A DNA stretch of 64,000 nucleotides from Gonatopus flavifemur (GCA_018340375.1 JAFFJZ010000003.1:2356001-2420000), one strand, 5' to 3'; shown: positions 24,201-37,677, numbered from the stretch's first letter. A program made the numbers and translations. The notes: generated by a model from the letters alone, not told the origin.

Positions 24201-27200
24201 CATAATATGCGGTGTCATTCATTTTACAACATATGAATACAGCTTTGGCTCTGACTCAGGCAATTTCTCTTGCAGTCACGTAAAATGTTCATTCGATACC
24301 ATATTCCACTGCAGAGTTATTGTTCACGAGGTGCTGACTCGAAACAGTACGCTCTTTTCCCCTTACAACTGGTCTGTTCGCTCGAAACGGAATATCCTTA
24401 CAGTCGACGTGACGAGAAATCAATCGCAGTACAACGCTACGATCCATAATAACTACTAAAGAAACGTCTCAAATTTTAGAACGTTCTACTTAAGGAGAAA
24501 CATTTCATCGCGAATAACGCGATAACGTATCAAATTTTAGATTGTTTCCATCGATTTCATTTATGAAATTTGGAATCAATTCAATTCAATTTTCAAGAAG
24601 CTCAATTATCCTGAAAATGAAAATACTGCATAATTCTTCAGCAAGAAAATAAATGATCTCCCAAACAGTGCACGGCAGAGTGAATACTACAGAATGTATG
24701 TTAAGGATTCTTTTACATCCAAACGTTCGCGATAAAAATCTTACAAATTGATGTAATTGTTACATTAAATTGCCATGTCGACACTGTGAGGTCTCTGACG
24801 CAAACATTTTATTGTGAAAAGACTTTAAATTAACTATGTTTTGGGTTCATGCACATGAAAATATGGAAGATTACGAATACTGTGGGAAAAAGTAAAATAA
24901 CTTTCACTATTTTTCATGTAGAAATCAATTCTTCTAACTTTCCTGCTTTTGGTTAACTGAAAATCTGCAGAAAAAGTCTCATATTTTCGAGTGGTATTGT
25001 TCTCTGGTAGTGTCAGAAGACGTTGAATCAAACTTGATATAGCGAATTGAAATTTCAAATTCTCTTTGGATTGTTGGAATTCAATTAAGTGCAACCATTA
25101 TTGATTCTGCTCAACAATTTCGTAATATAGTAGAACCTCAATCAAAGCAACATGTCCTATTCTTTTTTCCAAACAAAGTTCTTTCCAAGAAATTTCTTTT
25201 CTTCTATATCTCATCTTTCAAAGAGAAGAAGTTATTAGTAAAGTGCAAGAGGTGCAACTTTGTTCTATTTTACTTCACATTTGCCGTCACACTGAAGAAA
25301 GTGATTGAAGTATATTCAATTATGTATATGCTATTTTTATATCTTATCTCTGGTTGTTTCCAAACAATATGTGCAATAAACATCACTTGAAACAAATGAA
25401 AGATGCTTGAGCAATAGGGGGTGCATAATTAAATATGCACAAAATGATAATAAATAAATCTCTCTGTCTCTCATTTTACATTTCTGAATGAGTTTAAGGA
25501 ATTCATTGAGTCAGTCTGAACGTTGAACATAATTCAATGAATTTATTCTTGTCGAACGATCAATAACAATTCCTAATGCTTGTAATTCCTTGAGATAATG
25601 TGAACCCTTCTGTTCTTCCTCGAATATTCAGGTTCAGAGTCCTAAAATATTTGAGAAATCACCATAAACCCCAAATAATCTGAATAATGTGTTCCATGTT
25701 TATTAGAGAAGATCAAGACTGGTTGTGACACGGGGTAGGTCGTTACAGGGACTACAACTTCTATATTTTCCGATGGTGGATGTCGGCGCTACTCAAAATA
25801 AAACAATACGTTTAAAAGGAAAAATCGCTCAGGAATGAGAAGTAGCTCATAGTTTTTTTGCCATAATTTGTATTCCCGAAGCAGGACAGAAAACTCAATT
25901 TGCATTTTCATTGGATACAATTTTCTCTCGCAACGTTCGGCTAGATGAAGAATACGTTGGGATAATGGTCCAATATTTCAAGTTCAAGTATTATAAAATC
26001 AAATTTATAAGAAGTGGAATTCACAAAAGTTAATTGAATTTTCGATTGATATGAATAAACTTCTGAATGTTCTTCACTCGATAACAAAAGTAATTCGATC
26101 GTTTCGGATAATTCAGATTCATAATTAAAACAGTGATATCAGATCGCGATACATACATCTTGTTTCAGTTCACTCCATTTCGGAGACAAGAGGGGAAAGA
26201 TATTATACAGATATTGAGGCGTGTGCTAAATCATTCGGAATAAATTTGAACTCGAATAATATCCCTTCGCCGTAGATAACGAATTTATCGAGTAGAGTCG
26301 CCAATATCATAAAATGATTTATATGCTGTGACAATCTTCGGTATTCATCTCAAATCGAATAAAATTGAAAAAAAAATCCATTCAATCTTCCAAATACCGT
26401 ATATAAATCTACCAAACGTAATCCAGCAACCTTAAATATTCAATACCGAATTCTATGTGTTTTGATTCATGTTCTGTATCTAAAAGGACAACAACTTTTT
26501 TTTCATTTAGATGAAATATGTTGAATGTTGACCCTCCAAGTTGGATGTATTGGATACCTAAAGCGGTTGGAAATTTTGTGGATGAAGCTTCGGTTGGATT
26601 AAATCACAACTTTTCTTCCATCATTTAATCGGAAAAATGATCAAATCGGGTTATAATTCTGTACTTTCCGACATACACGGGTCAGCATTATTAACTACAA
26701 TATATCACCAATTATTCATACCGCACCGCTACCGATGGGGACGCGTCGCCTCCACGTAGAATTTTCAAGGAAAATCCGTGGATGACGTGAATTGGTGAAG
26801 GCAATGTGAAAATTTCCGGTCTCGATATTCATGCAGCAATGCTAATCTCACTTTGACAACATTTTCATACTCTTCATTCAATTTGATGTCGACTGTTCCA
26901 GAGCCAATATTTAATAACTATTTATGAAATTTTTCATCACGTCTTGCATTCGGATTTAGAAATTTTCTATAATAATGAATTTGTAATGAACCTATGAAGA
27001 AAATCTCTAAACGACGACTCACCTAAAATTCCTAATAGAACGTATGAAACAATTCATAATAAATCAAATCTTATCATATTTTCATATATTTTGATCCCTG
27101 TTTCAGGATTGAAATTCTGTGATTTATATTTGCATCGATAGAAAGAGAAAAAATGGAAAAACCGTCCATCATCCATAAAATATAAACGTATTACATCGCG

Positions 27201-29395
27201 AGGTAAAATGCGGTATTTGATAAATGTACAGATCGGTGATAAAACGGATTGGTTGAGCACATCGTAAATGTCATTTCGTTTTACATGATTTTTTTATTAT
27301 TCCATTTCACGAGAAACCGTTATTGAATCAAATGAGCTTTAATTTTTATTAATCTATCCCTATATGCGGATCACATGTCATATAAGCATAAGAAACACAT
27401 GAAAAAATATGATCCTTCATAAATTCACCTTTATAAATCACATAGGCATATAATTACAATCCAATAGAGCCTTTGATATAATTATAAACACACTTCGTTG
27501 TCTGCATTATGGCATCATTCAACACAATAAATCAAATTTATCCAACATTTCTATTTTGACAGTTATCAACTGTTTGGATGCTATACTCTAAGAATCGAAG
27601 CAACAGTTGGGTTTATCAAGTAGAACGATGTGCGATTTGACTCTCCACGCGAATGATAATAATTATACATTCAAATAAAATGGCACGAATCATGCGCTGT
27701 TTAAGGATTCGTCATGACACTCCGTTGAAAAACGATGATTCACATTTTATCAGGTGAATTTGAACATAATACTCAGTGTCAAATATGTAGAACGATGTGT
27801 TAACAGGACCCACCCAAGTTATGATTTGTACTATCTTCCATTGATTTATCAAATTAAACGAACTTCGTCGAAATGAGAGTTTGAGGCCTCCAGAGGCCAT
27901 TTCATGGAAAAAGGATGAGGATTGATGAAGATTATCCACTGTGAGTAATGGCAGAGAAAGGAATAGAAGCAATGAAGAAGGACCAAGAGGGTTTGGAAAT
28001 TCTCGAAATTCCGTACACGAGAGATGGCTCAACCGACGAACGATAATGAAACGATCGAGTCATTTCCCATCTTATACTTGATTTGGCTCCTCATTCGCTA
28101 ATCACTATATATCAATTCAACCTCTTCCCTTTCATTCTCGTTTTGGAGACAGAACGAATCGCAATGCTTGACATCCCAATCATTCATGAGATCCATAGGA
28201 GAAAGGTCTGCGAATCGTTGAACCCGATAATCTGTCATATGGATCATCTTTTAATACAAGTTCCTTGGTCACTTCGGATGGACAGGAATTCGAGATGATT
28301 TATGAATACGTTGAGCATGTTCAACAACCCAACTCAAACAGGATTTGTGTTCATTAGTTTCAATGGTGAATATGGGATGTATGTCTCAATTATTGTATCT
28401 TCAATGTATAGATACATGAATTTTTCAAATGAATATTTTCATGTACCAAATTCATTTTACAAAATTCAAATTGCGGACTTGACTCAAATACATAATTAAT
28501 ATTTATAATTCCCTCATCCGGTCTTCAACGATTAATTATAATGCCAGGAGTGCACCTGGCGACTCACTTGATGCATTTTCATACGCTCCAATCTATGCTT
28601 CAACAAACCCAGCGGAGGACATTTCGTAATTAAAGACTTTTTTCTCTCATTTTGGCCAGCACCCTCACATCGAGCCCCACTCTGCGTCGACTGAAATATT
28701 GTCCAGACTGCCAGAATGTCTCAATTTCCTCTTTCTTATACGTTTCGTTTGGATCGATAGAACGTTTTCTTCCTTTTGTTCGATTTCTCGTGTTAGAAGT
28801 ACTAGCGATGAAATTCGTATGCTCACGCCATAACTATAGCACAGTTGCTTTCGCAACTGATGTCAACGCGAAACGATTGGATTTGAAAACCTTTCTTTCT
28901 CTCGAATTACGATAGAACTCACACCTGAGCCAGGCAATGCTTTTGCATTTGAAAAGCACGTTACTTTGGAATTTCCACAATATACTCTTGAGAACTTGAA
29001 ATTTGCGGAAGTGCAATGGAAGGTGTTTATATAAAATTTGTCATTTCATTGAAAATTTATTTCGAATTATGAAATTTGTTTTAAAAATCTCAACCAGATG
29101 AATGATATTGAAAAACTCAACAGAATTGGTTGATTTGTTTCAGAATTCACTTTTCCCAGTTGATTGAAATGAAGTGAAATCATAGGTATTGAGATGATTG
29201 GATATCAAATGGATATCCATAAGCGTTACGCGGAGCATCCAAAACTGATGTTAGGACATTCTAAAATTCATAAACATTCTTTGTTAGACATTATTTTTCG
29301 GTTTTGACGTAACGATGTTGGATGAAGAATACAATTTATGTTTCCTAAAAAATTCAATATCTGAGTCTCCATTCAAAATAAGAGGAAAGAGTTAT
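24201..29395. other. AT-rich non-coding stretch
   Basis: No gene is supported. Small features are a hairpin ATCGCG-AATAA-CGCGAT at 24507-24523, an isolated TAG|GTGAGT donor-like site on the - strand near 27022, and the GC-rich inverted repeat at 28543-28560. The - strand frame 27712-28032 (106 codons) is not recognisable and has no splice context. Confidence 0.5.
28543..28560. repeat. GC-rich inverted repeat
   Basis: GCCAGG and CCTGGC, perfect 6-bp arms, surround AGTGCA, and the whole is close to a continuous palindrome. It stands out in AT-rich sequence and may be a binding site or chance. A CAA|GTGAGT donor-like site overlaps its right side on the - strand. Confidence 0.5.
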
Positions 29396-29403
29396 TAACT
29401 TAC

Positions 29404-29444
29404 CTTTCACATTGGATTTTGTCGACCATCCCCTTGACGTCCAT
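29404..29444 (-). CDS. Candidate coding exon with consensus donor
   Basis: On the - strand an ATG at 29444-29442 opens MDVKGMVDKIQCE and ends GTGAAAG|GTAAGTTAA, the best splice donor I saw in the window (GT at 29403-29402). An in-frame TAA lies just upstream of the ATG, so the exon would contain a start codon. The alternative is a different open frame running through the whole GC-richer block 29404-29485. A GGACGGCCAG string just upstream could serve as an acceptor, but its pyrimidine tract is poor. It ends two bases into a codon, which fits entry into the candidate at 18481-18448. No family is recognised. Confidence 0.27.
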
Positions 29445-29573
29445 CGAGTGTTATCTGGCCGTCCACCCAACGGACGAAAGGTCAATTCTCAAAATATGTA
29501 ACACCAAATGGCTATAAGAACAAAAGTTACTCAATCGGATGGTAGATATGAAAGGAAAAACAAATTCCAATTT

Positions 29574-29671
29574 TCACCCCAAGAGATTTCCCGTTTCTTT
29601 TGAAGGAAGCATTTCTACTGAACTGTCACATGCTCGTGTCGAGGATAGATACAAAATGAGGTTTACAGTTG
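29574..29671 (-). other. Candidate terminal exon after a strong pyrimidine tract
   Basis: On the - strand a long pyrimidine run (the complement of the purine tract at about 29675-29735) ends CTTATCCACAG, an excellent acceptor in form. After two bases the frame stays open for 31 codons (including STRACDSSVEMLPSKETGN) and stops at 29576-29574. No polyadenylation signal was found just downstream. The pyrimidine tract may simply be low-complexity sequence, so the acceptor could be accidental. Confidence 0.17.
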
Positions 29672-29910
29672 CTGTGGATAAGGAGAAGAAAAGAGAAAAG
29701 AGTATGAAGATGAAAAAGGGGAAAGAGAAAATATGGAATATGAAACTGCTTTGCACACATGTGTACACAGCGGTGTTGGTATAGTTGGTACAGCGGAGAT
29801 GCAACAGGAGAAAATGCGTTCCCCTTCTGTAGCCATCTCACGGTTTATGCTACATAGTGGATACGGAAGAGAAAAAGGAAAAGGAGAGGTAAAGGAGAAG
29901 AGGAACGCAT
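29663..29910 (+). repeat. Polypurine tracts
   Basis: Two G/A-only-rich runs (about 29675-29735 and 29868-29915) separated by mixed sequence. The + strand frame 29539-29784 becomes Lys/Glu/Met-rich here purely because of the tract. Such runs can form triplex or unusual DNA, and on the - strand they mimic splice-acceptor pyrimidine tracts. Confidence 0.6.
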
Positions 29911-30867
29911 AGAAGGAAACTGAAACATCCTGGTACAAGTCCTTGTTTTGGAGAGTACTTTATGAAACATGTGTTCAGTTTACTACAAGATGAAATTGCA
30001 AAGCCTCTGAATTGCTCAAGTTAATCCTAATGTAGTACCTCTAATGCTTTATTTATATCCTCCTCTGAATCTAGAGGGAATCCATTGCAATGATCTTATA
30101 ATCGTAATTATTATGTTATAGTATCAAGGAAACTTGTGGAATCAAGAGTGATTCCAAATTTACAGAAGGTTTCTTATAATTCCAACAAAATCTTTTGTGC
30201 TCATCAGAACTTTCGTCGAGCTCTTCAGAAACTTCAATTCGATAGAAGTATCATTCAGGAGCACGGAAAGATCATTGACAGTCGAAGCACAGCCAAATTA
30301 AAATATCTCATTAAAATTTTCAATACCCATACTTTTTTTATCATCAAAGACATTGAAATAACTCCAGAAAATATCAATCGCCTCACTATTTCATGAATTC
30401 ATTGAATTCTTTTTGCATCAAAGCTGGATGTACCTACTGTAGTTCCGAGCTAATTGAATTTCAAGAGCCAATTTTATTCACCCATATTCCACACACTCAT
30501 TCTCGCATCGAATTTTTCCGAATGAGAAATCTTTCAATGTTTAATATAATACTTATCATGAATTATAGAATAATTGATTAGATTTATTAGCTCATTTTAT
30601 ATGCTCTAATCCCGCTTTTCGCGTGGTTTGAACAACAAAAAAGTATTTTGAAGAAATGACAAAGATTATCCTTCCACGAGAACTATTGTCGCTTGTATTC
30701 ACAGTTCGTTCGATTTAGATGATGACGCTCATACGAGGTACAGATGATCAAACAGCGATCAAAATGAATAGAAAATTCATATCCGGACAGTTAGAAGAGA
30801 CTCTGCATATTCCTAAAACAACGATAGATCGAATTGTTTCGGTCGGAATTGTTCGGAAATATTGAAA

Positions 30868-30961
30868 ATGTTCATATCGGATACCGTTGAGGAGGTGCAT
30901 TTCATTGGAAAGGTCGATGGAAAATTTGGATCTTCGGAAGCAAAGTTTAAATCATCTGTAG
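30868..30961 (+). CDS. Candidate first coding exon on + strand
   Basis: ATG at 30868 has AAA immediately upstream, a favourable insect context. It opens 31 codons (beginning MFISDTVEEVHFIGKVDGKF) and ends TCTGTAG|GTGAGCG, a strong donor at 30962. The peptide is charged and less A/T-biased than typical chance frames here. The frame continues past the donor to 31059, so an unspliced 64-codon reading is possible too. An upstream in-frame stop lies near 30815. No promoter, downstream exon or known domain was found. Confidence 0.25.
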
Positions 30962-31166
30962 GTGAGCGAATAGTTGTCGCATTCTTCAATTTTTCCTCCT
31001 ACAGAGTATTCAAGTGTTGGGATCAAATCGGTGAGATCTTCGGAAGCGTTCGAGGTTAAATTTTATGAGTATAAATTCACAAAATGGAACAGCAACGTCT
31101 AGTTTGAACGCTACCACACGAGACAAATCTGAGCATATCCAATGCACCTTTGGAAGCGCCAAATTA

Positions 31167-31353
31167 CGCTCTCTGAATTTTTTGAAGTGAAAATAATGCA
31201 AGTTCAACAAGTAAGTTTTCACTCCATAGAAGCGAAAATTTCACTTTTTAAAACGACTTAAAACTGCACTCTGATAGAGTGAAGATTCATTCTTGTGGAG
31301 TAAAAACTCACTCTTCAAGAGGGAATTCTTCACTCCAAGATATTCAGAGAGCG
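31167..31353. mobile_element. MITE family A, copy 1 (187 bp)
   Basis: Inverted termini CGCTCTCTGAATTTTTTGAA and, reverse-complemented, CGCTCTCTGAATATCTTGGA bound a non-coding element packed with GAGTGA/TCACTC motifs in alternating orientation. A TA precedes the left end, while the right flank is CT, so the target duplication is degraded. The same termini occur at 33418-33556 and 53089-53338. Confidence 0.72.
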
Positions 31354-31359
31354 CTTTCT

Positions 31360-33410
31360 ATACATTTTATATTCCCTTCCTCGACTTTACGAGCACTTCT
31401 TTTACACTCTATACCTCATTTTCACCAGAGTCTTCGAGCTTTTCGGTTGATCGTTCTTTCCCTACAAATGCAAACTACGTACAAAATTATCCATCAATTG
31501 AATGTGTTATTATTTACGAATAACACTACTTCACAAGAAATCTATGAATTCTTATTTAATATTTATTGTCTCCTAAATGTGAGATAACCACAATAACGTG
31601 GAGCTCTCAAACGGATGGTGAGTCATTGGACGAGAAAGACTCGTTGGAAATCAGCTAAACTGATCTGGATCAAATACGTGTACACGATTTACACACCAAC
31701 AACGATGGTATTTTACTATCCGTAGATCCAGTATTCACATCAACGGAATATATATCATTATCTAAAATTTCTCTGATCTGAATATAACTTCCAACAATAT
31801 GAATTGTATTACGAACATCATGTTGAACCTAAACCGATTTCAAGTGGTTCGTAAATCAATTAGTTATATCAGTTCCAGAGCTGGCGGTTTCATTTGGCAA
31901 GTGTGTAGATATTATTATAACATCTCATGCGAACAAATTTCATTCAATTTCAATATGAATTATATACATTGCGGTTTAAGCATCATCGATATACACACAT
32001 AGTATACATTTCATTAAATATTATGGATATGAATGGTGCACAAATCGAAGCAAACAAATACAAACCAATTCACTTTGCAGTGAAATATTTCCGTAGCATC
32101 ACCGGATACCTTCACGGATATTTTTATATTACATAAACAAATCAGTAACAAATCAGTACTAGTGTGGTACTGAGTGGAGACAATGAATCAGGAACATGAG
32201 TCGTTTGATTTCCCGAGTGAATTCCCCAGCTAGAAATTATCCTTTCTCCAAATTGAAACATCAAAGGCCCTAACTTGGCCCAGATCGCATCAACTCGGTA
32301 CAAAGCAGGACCTGAGGAGCGGAAGTGTTCGATTTATAACTGGGCAATATTGAGAAATTTTGATATATATATCCTCTTCTTATATAATCTCCGAATTCAA
32401 ATAATTTCTGTGAAGTAACACTCACACGGAAAAAAGAGATCTTCAAAAAATCGTAAAGTTCGCTGTCATACGCGGCATCGCCACCTCCGATATGTGAAAT
32501 AGTAAATTATATCACTTCGCATTTTCATTTGTACGCACATAAAATTCAAATTCAGCGATGGAAATTACAAAAATTGCTAAGTGACATTGCACTTTGTAGT
32601 ACTTTAAATCACATGATCAGTCAATTACATAGCTTATAAATGACAAATCAGAATCGTAGTAGATTAAACGAGATCAAATGAGAATTGCATTTTCAATTCC
32701 ACAACATAATCAACTCTTCTTCTTTGCGAATAAAAATGATACATATTCTGTATCTCTCCTGATTTCCTGAAGTTCACAACAAGTGTTTTCGAACAGAAAT
32801 ACCGAGTTATATTCGTTTAATACAAAAATCTGTTCGATATCAATTGTAATTATGGAATATACGTTGCCTTATTTACGCAACATAAATCCATGTCTTATAA
32901 TATCCAAATTGAATTGATAAAAAAGAATATTTCTTAACAATTGACCGGTAAATGCAGGTAGTTTGCAACCGTATAGATAAATATATACATAATGCAACTC
33001 GTTAGATATCGCTATGATCGCCTCTTTGTTCTTTCATAGAAGAATGTTTTCTCCTGTTTTATGTTTTATAAACGGTGACATTCACCGCAAGTCTCATTTA
33101 CAATTCGTATTTATTGTACATATAGTCTTGTAACGTGTTCAAGCTGTGCGTGATCCCTTAAGATACTCATCTGGGCCAAGTTTTATGAAATCGATGGAGT
33201 TGTATGAATTTTTATCGCACCACCAGCCACATGAGGAAAGATTTCGAGTGTCAATGAACTCAAATAGAATTGTTCCGTTTGAGAGACATGGACTCAATGA
33301 TGATGAACCTGTTTTGGCCCTGTCGTGAATCGAATTCCACAAGGTTTCTTTTTTTTCACATTTCACATTTCTGTAGAAAAAATCATCCACGAGTATGCGT
33401 GTGATGTCGA
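31360..33410. other. AT-rich non-coding stretch
   Basis: No gene is supported. A segment at 32240-32340 is richer in GC, with open frames but no recognisable domain. CACACGGAAAAAAGAG at about 32429 resembles a MITE end, but no partner was found. At 33140-33390 frames are open on both strands (252 nt on the -). The translations are protein-like but unrecognised and lack splice signals. Confidence 0.45.
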
Positions 33411-33417
33411 GAATGTA

Positions 33418-33556
33418 CTCTCTGAATTCCTTGGAGTGAAAAATTCACTTTTCAAGCGTGAAATCCTCATTCCAAGAGAGTGAAAACTCACTCTTGTTGA
33501 ACTTGCAGTATTTTCACTCTTTGGGAGTGGATTTTTACTCCAAGAAATTTAGACTG
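33418..33556. mobile_element. MITE family A, copy 2 (139 bp)
   Basis: It is flanked by TA on both sides (33416-33417 and 33557-33558). The left end is CTCTCTGAATTCCTTGGAGT; the right end, reverse-complemented, is CAGTCTAAATTTCTTGGAGT; the inverted match extends for about 34 bp. The interior again holds GAGTGA/TCACTC repeats. There is no coding capacity. It is a deletion derivative relative to copies 1 and 3. Confidence 0.78.
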
Positions 33557-33564
33557 TATGTTCT

Positions 33565-36500
33565 CACATTGTAGAAAAATCACGTCCAAAAAACGTCGTG
33601 GATGATCCCTTGGATTGTGCATAGTTTGTACATGAATCATGCATAATCTGGCATATTTTCTCATACTTTTGAAAGTTCGTGCATGGTTATTCACGATCAT
33701 TCGTAATAATTGAAAACCATTATATAAAAGAAATATTCTATGCAAAAGGGATCTGTATAAATTATATACATTACTCTGGATATCAATTTTATTTATCAAT
33801 GGATATTGTCTCCTCGTGGAGACCAAGGAGTAGCGACGGAAACATCGGTGCAATTTCTATTGACCAGAATTCTGGAAAGGGCGGAATCTATTTCTAAACA
33901 CCCTTGTTCGAGTTGTTATGTGAAACGTTTACATATTTCCATCTATACAAATTATATTGAATTTATATAGAATTATATATAAATTATATAGCAACTATAT
34001 TGAATTGTGTATAACTTATATACAATTTTATCCACTCGGGACTTTTCACACCTTTACAACTTTTATGACAGATTCCATGTATTTTATCAAATGTATTACT
34101 TCGGTACTTTCTGCTGTATGGGTCGTTAAAAATATTAATTGAACATGTTCGCCAATAAGAATTGATATGCGAAAATCAAAGGAGTTATTTTCTATTTATG
34201 AATTCTATGAAACTGCAATAAGGGATATGTTTTGTAAATTGCAGGTCGAAAACTCCAGCTCAAACAACGACTTATCGGCCAACTTTTCACTTTCAATTTA
34301 ATAAAAATAAATGTAAATTCTGAAAAATTTGAAAATTCTCGACGAACGAGAAGAGATATCAGCCTGAAGTAGCTGATACAGCCTAAACTCACTTTATAAT
34401 CATCGAATCGCATACGTTTAGTATGACCTATGATTGTTTGTCACACAACTAATTTCCGTAGATATAATCTGATGAATAGATCAATAATCTCCTAATCAAC
34501 GCAAGCTCGTTTAAAAATTGTCTCATGTATCTCCGTTTAATGCACCTGCGACCTTAATTACCCTGTTACACGGTACTCATCGTTCGATAAATATGCTTTG
34601 TCACCCGTTTACCCCGTATAAAGTTTAAGCTCCATACGTACTATATCTGTCGTCGTGTGTCTGTCGATGGAACTATTGACCCACGTGATACCTCCTGTAA
34701 TACCCCACCATCATCGCATACACTTACACACAACACGTACACATATCCTACGGGGGTTTCTAATCGATACGAAATTAAAACGTCGCTTGTCGAGCATAGC
34801 AGATCTATCCATCCATCCATCCATCCATCTCCCTCAATATCCATGCCAAACGAATAATTCAACAGAGATCGTGATTGGATATGAAATAATTAACCCTTTT
34901 TTCAATGGAATGACCAGGATGAAAATTTTAATGATAACAAAGTAAATATGTGCTCATACGTATCCATTTCGGAATCTTATTTTCTTTACCGATGCCAATC
35001 TAAGTGAGGTATGCACGTATGTTACAATGTAACAATAATCTTTCAAATATTAAATTATATTTATGCTTGTATCGTGTCAAGGTAGACGAGGTGTATATTA
35101 TACTAATATGTTTCCCTATTGGAATGAAACTATGAATAACCTATAATAGGTCCTGATGAGATCTTTCAACTTTTGACAAAAGCCTAAAAATTCTCGCAGA
35201 ATTTTTTTGTTCGTGAAGAATTTAGTGAAGAAAAACACTGGAAAATAAATAGGTCATAGATCCAGATTTATCAAAATTTCAATCTCTGCTCTTATGTTTT
35301 TAATACATCACGAATAGTGGAATTTTTCCTTTTTGATGGAAACAATAATTAATAAAATCCACAAAAAAATCAATTTGAAACATTAATTCTCTGGTTGAGA
35401 AGGGAATTATCGATTGTCTTCAATCATTTCTCCACGTCGTAAGCAAGATCTTCATATTCAATGCATATTGAAGAAATCAAAATGAAAATTCGATAGACGA
35501 CAAGTTGATGCATAATTTTCTATTCAATTTGAAACTTATGCGCGATTCACTTCTGAAAGATTATGCATATTATACTGATTGAAATGATCTCCCGAAGCCC
35601 AATCACACAGTTATTGTAAAGAATTCTTGAGTATCAACCTATAAATTTCAAGTTTTTGAGTTTTTCTGACAGTGCAAATGAAAACGAAAAAATTAAACCA
35701 ATAAGAATGAACTGTTCTCCTTTGTTTCGAATAATAATGAACATCGTGATATGGATTCTGAAATCGTAAGCCATACGTAGTTTCATGTTTCGAAATTTGA
35801 AAACGTGGATCGAAGAAGATGGTAATTAATTTGTTCAGAGTTCCCAGGGCTCGTACGGAATCATCACTCCGGAGAACCTAGCTGAAACTCAATATGGAAG
35901 AGCTGAATTGTGTGATGAAATATTACCTGGAGGGACAGTAACCATTTTTACGCCACGTCGGTTCGACCTACAGAATGACATACTCACTGTCGTGTGAAGG
36001 GACGTGAGTTGCTTATGAAAAATTGGCACCCGTAATTGCTGTTCGTTAAGATACTGTCAGAAGGGATCAACATCCTACAGCAACTCCAATCGTTCCATTC
36101 CACTATTTCTGGTGATAGTTATACCAAGTATATTCTGGATTTACTTATTTCGAGATCTGGATCATCTGGATTGTTCGTCGGGTTCGATTTTTGTTTTCTT
36201 TTGAATTTGGTTTGACCAATGTCTTGGAAAATACTTTCCAAGGAGAGATAATGGGATCGTTAGGATTCCTTTTCCCTTGGTATACATTTCAAGCGTCCAA
36301 ATATGTTTCAAATATTCATTTTATCAACTGTGAATGAAATTCCGCGGGATTCGGAGTCTCTATCCCATCCGTATTTATATACAAAACATATGAATTCCGA
36401 ATACTTGTATGTAACGATTGAGAACAAAAAATTCATGTAGTGCTGCTGGTCATGGGAGGTTCATCGACTTTGTTCCAAATCGGTTGCGTTCGTATGAACT

Positions 36501-37670
36501 CGTGAATGAATTTTCATTTTTGAAAATATTCTTCAGAATGTGACAATTTTACACTATTTTCAATATGCTCAAACCAAATGTAAACTCGAAACAACGGCTT
36601 GAATATTCTGAAGTATTGACTCTTATAATCAAATTTGATTGCGTTCAATTAGTTTTGAATGAGCTCTCAATACGTTTTACGAACAGCATTTATTCCCTGG
36701 AGTGGGTTCATCCATTGTCGCCCTCACTCTATAAACTGTCGATTGTTTATTAATAAACATCTTGTCTCATTACCTGCATTACAATGCATGGACCCAGTAT
36801 AACCAATCTGACCTTTGTTTGTGGAGTCAACAATGTAGATTCGGTAATCCATTTCAATACACCAAACATTTCTGAAAAAGAAACAAACATTATAAAAACT
36901 ATTTTATTCAGCTTATATTATCAATGGATTAATCCTGTATGATTAATCTGGTTGTGACTGAGATTTGTCACAGCACATTACGTGAAAATACATTTGAAAG
37001 AAAATACATTGACGTATACATTATCGCTTTGTTTGAATCATTTCTCAAAAACTTCGTTGCAAAACTTAGAATAGTGTTGTCAATGTACATTTCTTGTAAT
37101 CCCAAATTTTGCCCGACCGCTCGAGATTTGTTTTCCAAAGAAGGCTACTGTCTCAGAATCTTGTGATCTCCAAATTGTTTGTATTGAGAACACACCTTCA
37201 TGTGAACAACATTCCTACATTTCTCATCATAATTTCAAGTAATTTATAATAACTTCGATTCAAATACTTAGCTCGAAGTATTGTTAACATCGGTGTAATT
37301 TGGAAACAGTTTGATTTTATACCTCAGGTATGCAAGTTATAGTAGCCTCCGTTGTGGTAAATGACAAAACTTGGTTGCACTGCATGCTCCGGAGCGTTGT
37401 AATTACGATATAGATCTTATATGAGAAACTTCAGTCCATTTGCTTTAACGAATCCAAGTGCAATTCCTCTCTCGTACGCTCGAAAAAGAATTGCTTTAAA
37501 TAAATCAAAATGATTCGAATTTCCCCTTGGAAATTCAATATTTTATTAGAAAAATCTTGAGAATAATTTACATGTACGTTAAAAACAATATTTTTGAGAA
37601 TCGATTATATTTCGATCAAATCCAGCAACAGAAAATTTATCATGCGTACACGAACATTAGACTATCTAAG
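33565..37670. other. AT-rich non-coding stretch
   Basis: No gene is supported. At 33950-34025 short AATTATAT units recur in both orientations. The - strand frame 33488-33853 overlaps MITE A copy 2 and is therefore not a gene. The (ATCC)n tract lies at 34807-34829. Other frames are short and A/T-biased. Confidence 0.5.
34807..34829 (+). repeat. (ATCC)n microsatellite
   Basis: Nearly six tandem ATCC tetramers. Simple slippage repeat with no associated gene. Confidence 0.85.
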
Positions 37671-37677
37671 TTCAGCC

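Noticed and set aside
27015..27030. TTTTAG|GTGAGT donor-like site on the - strand
   Set aside because: The upstream sequence is very AT-rich with no exon-like composition. Any short frame there (MNCFIRS...) is not distinguishable from chance.
29539..29784. Lys/Glu-rich + strand frame
   Set aside because: The composition comes from the polypurine tract. No start or splice support.
33488..33853. 121-codon - strand frame
   Set aside because: It overlaps MITE family A copy 2, and its C-terminal part is the inverted terminal repeat.
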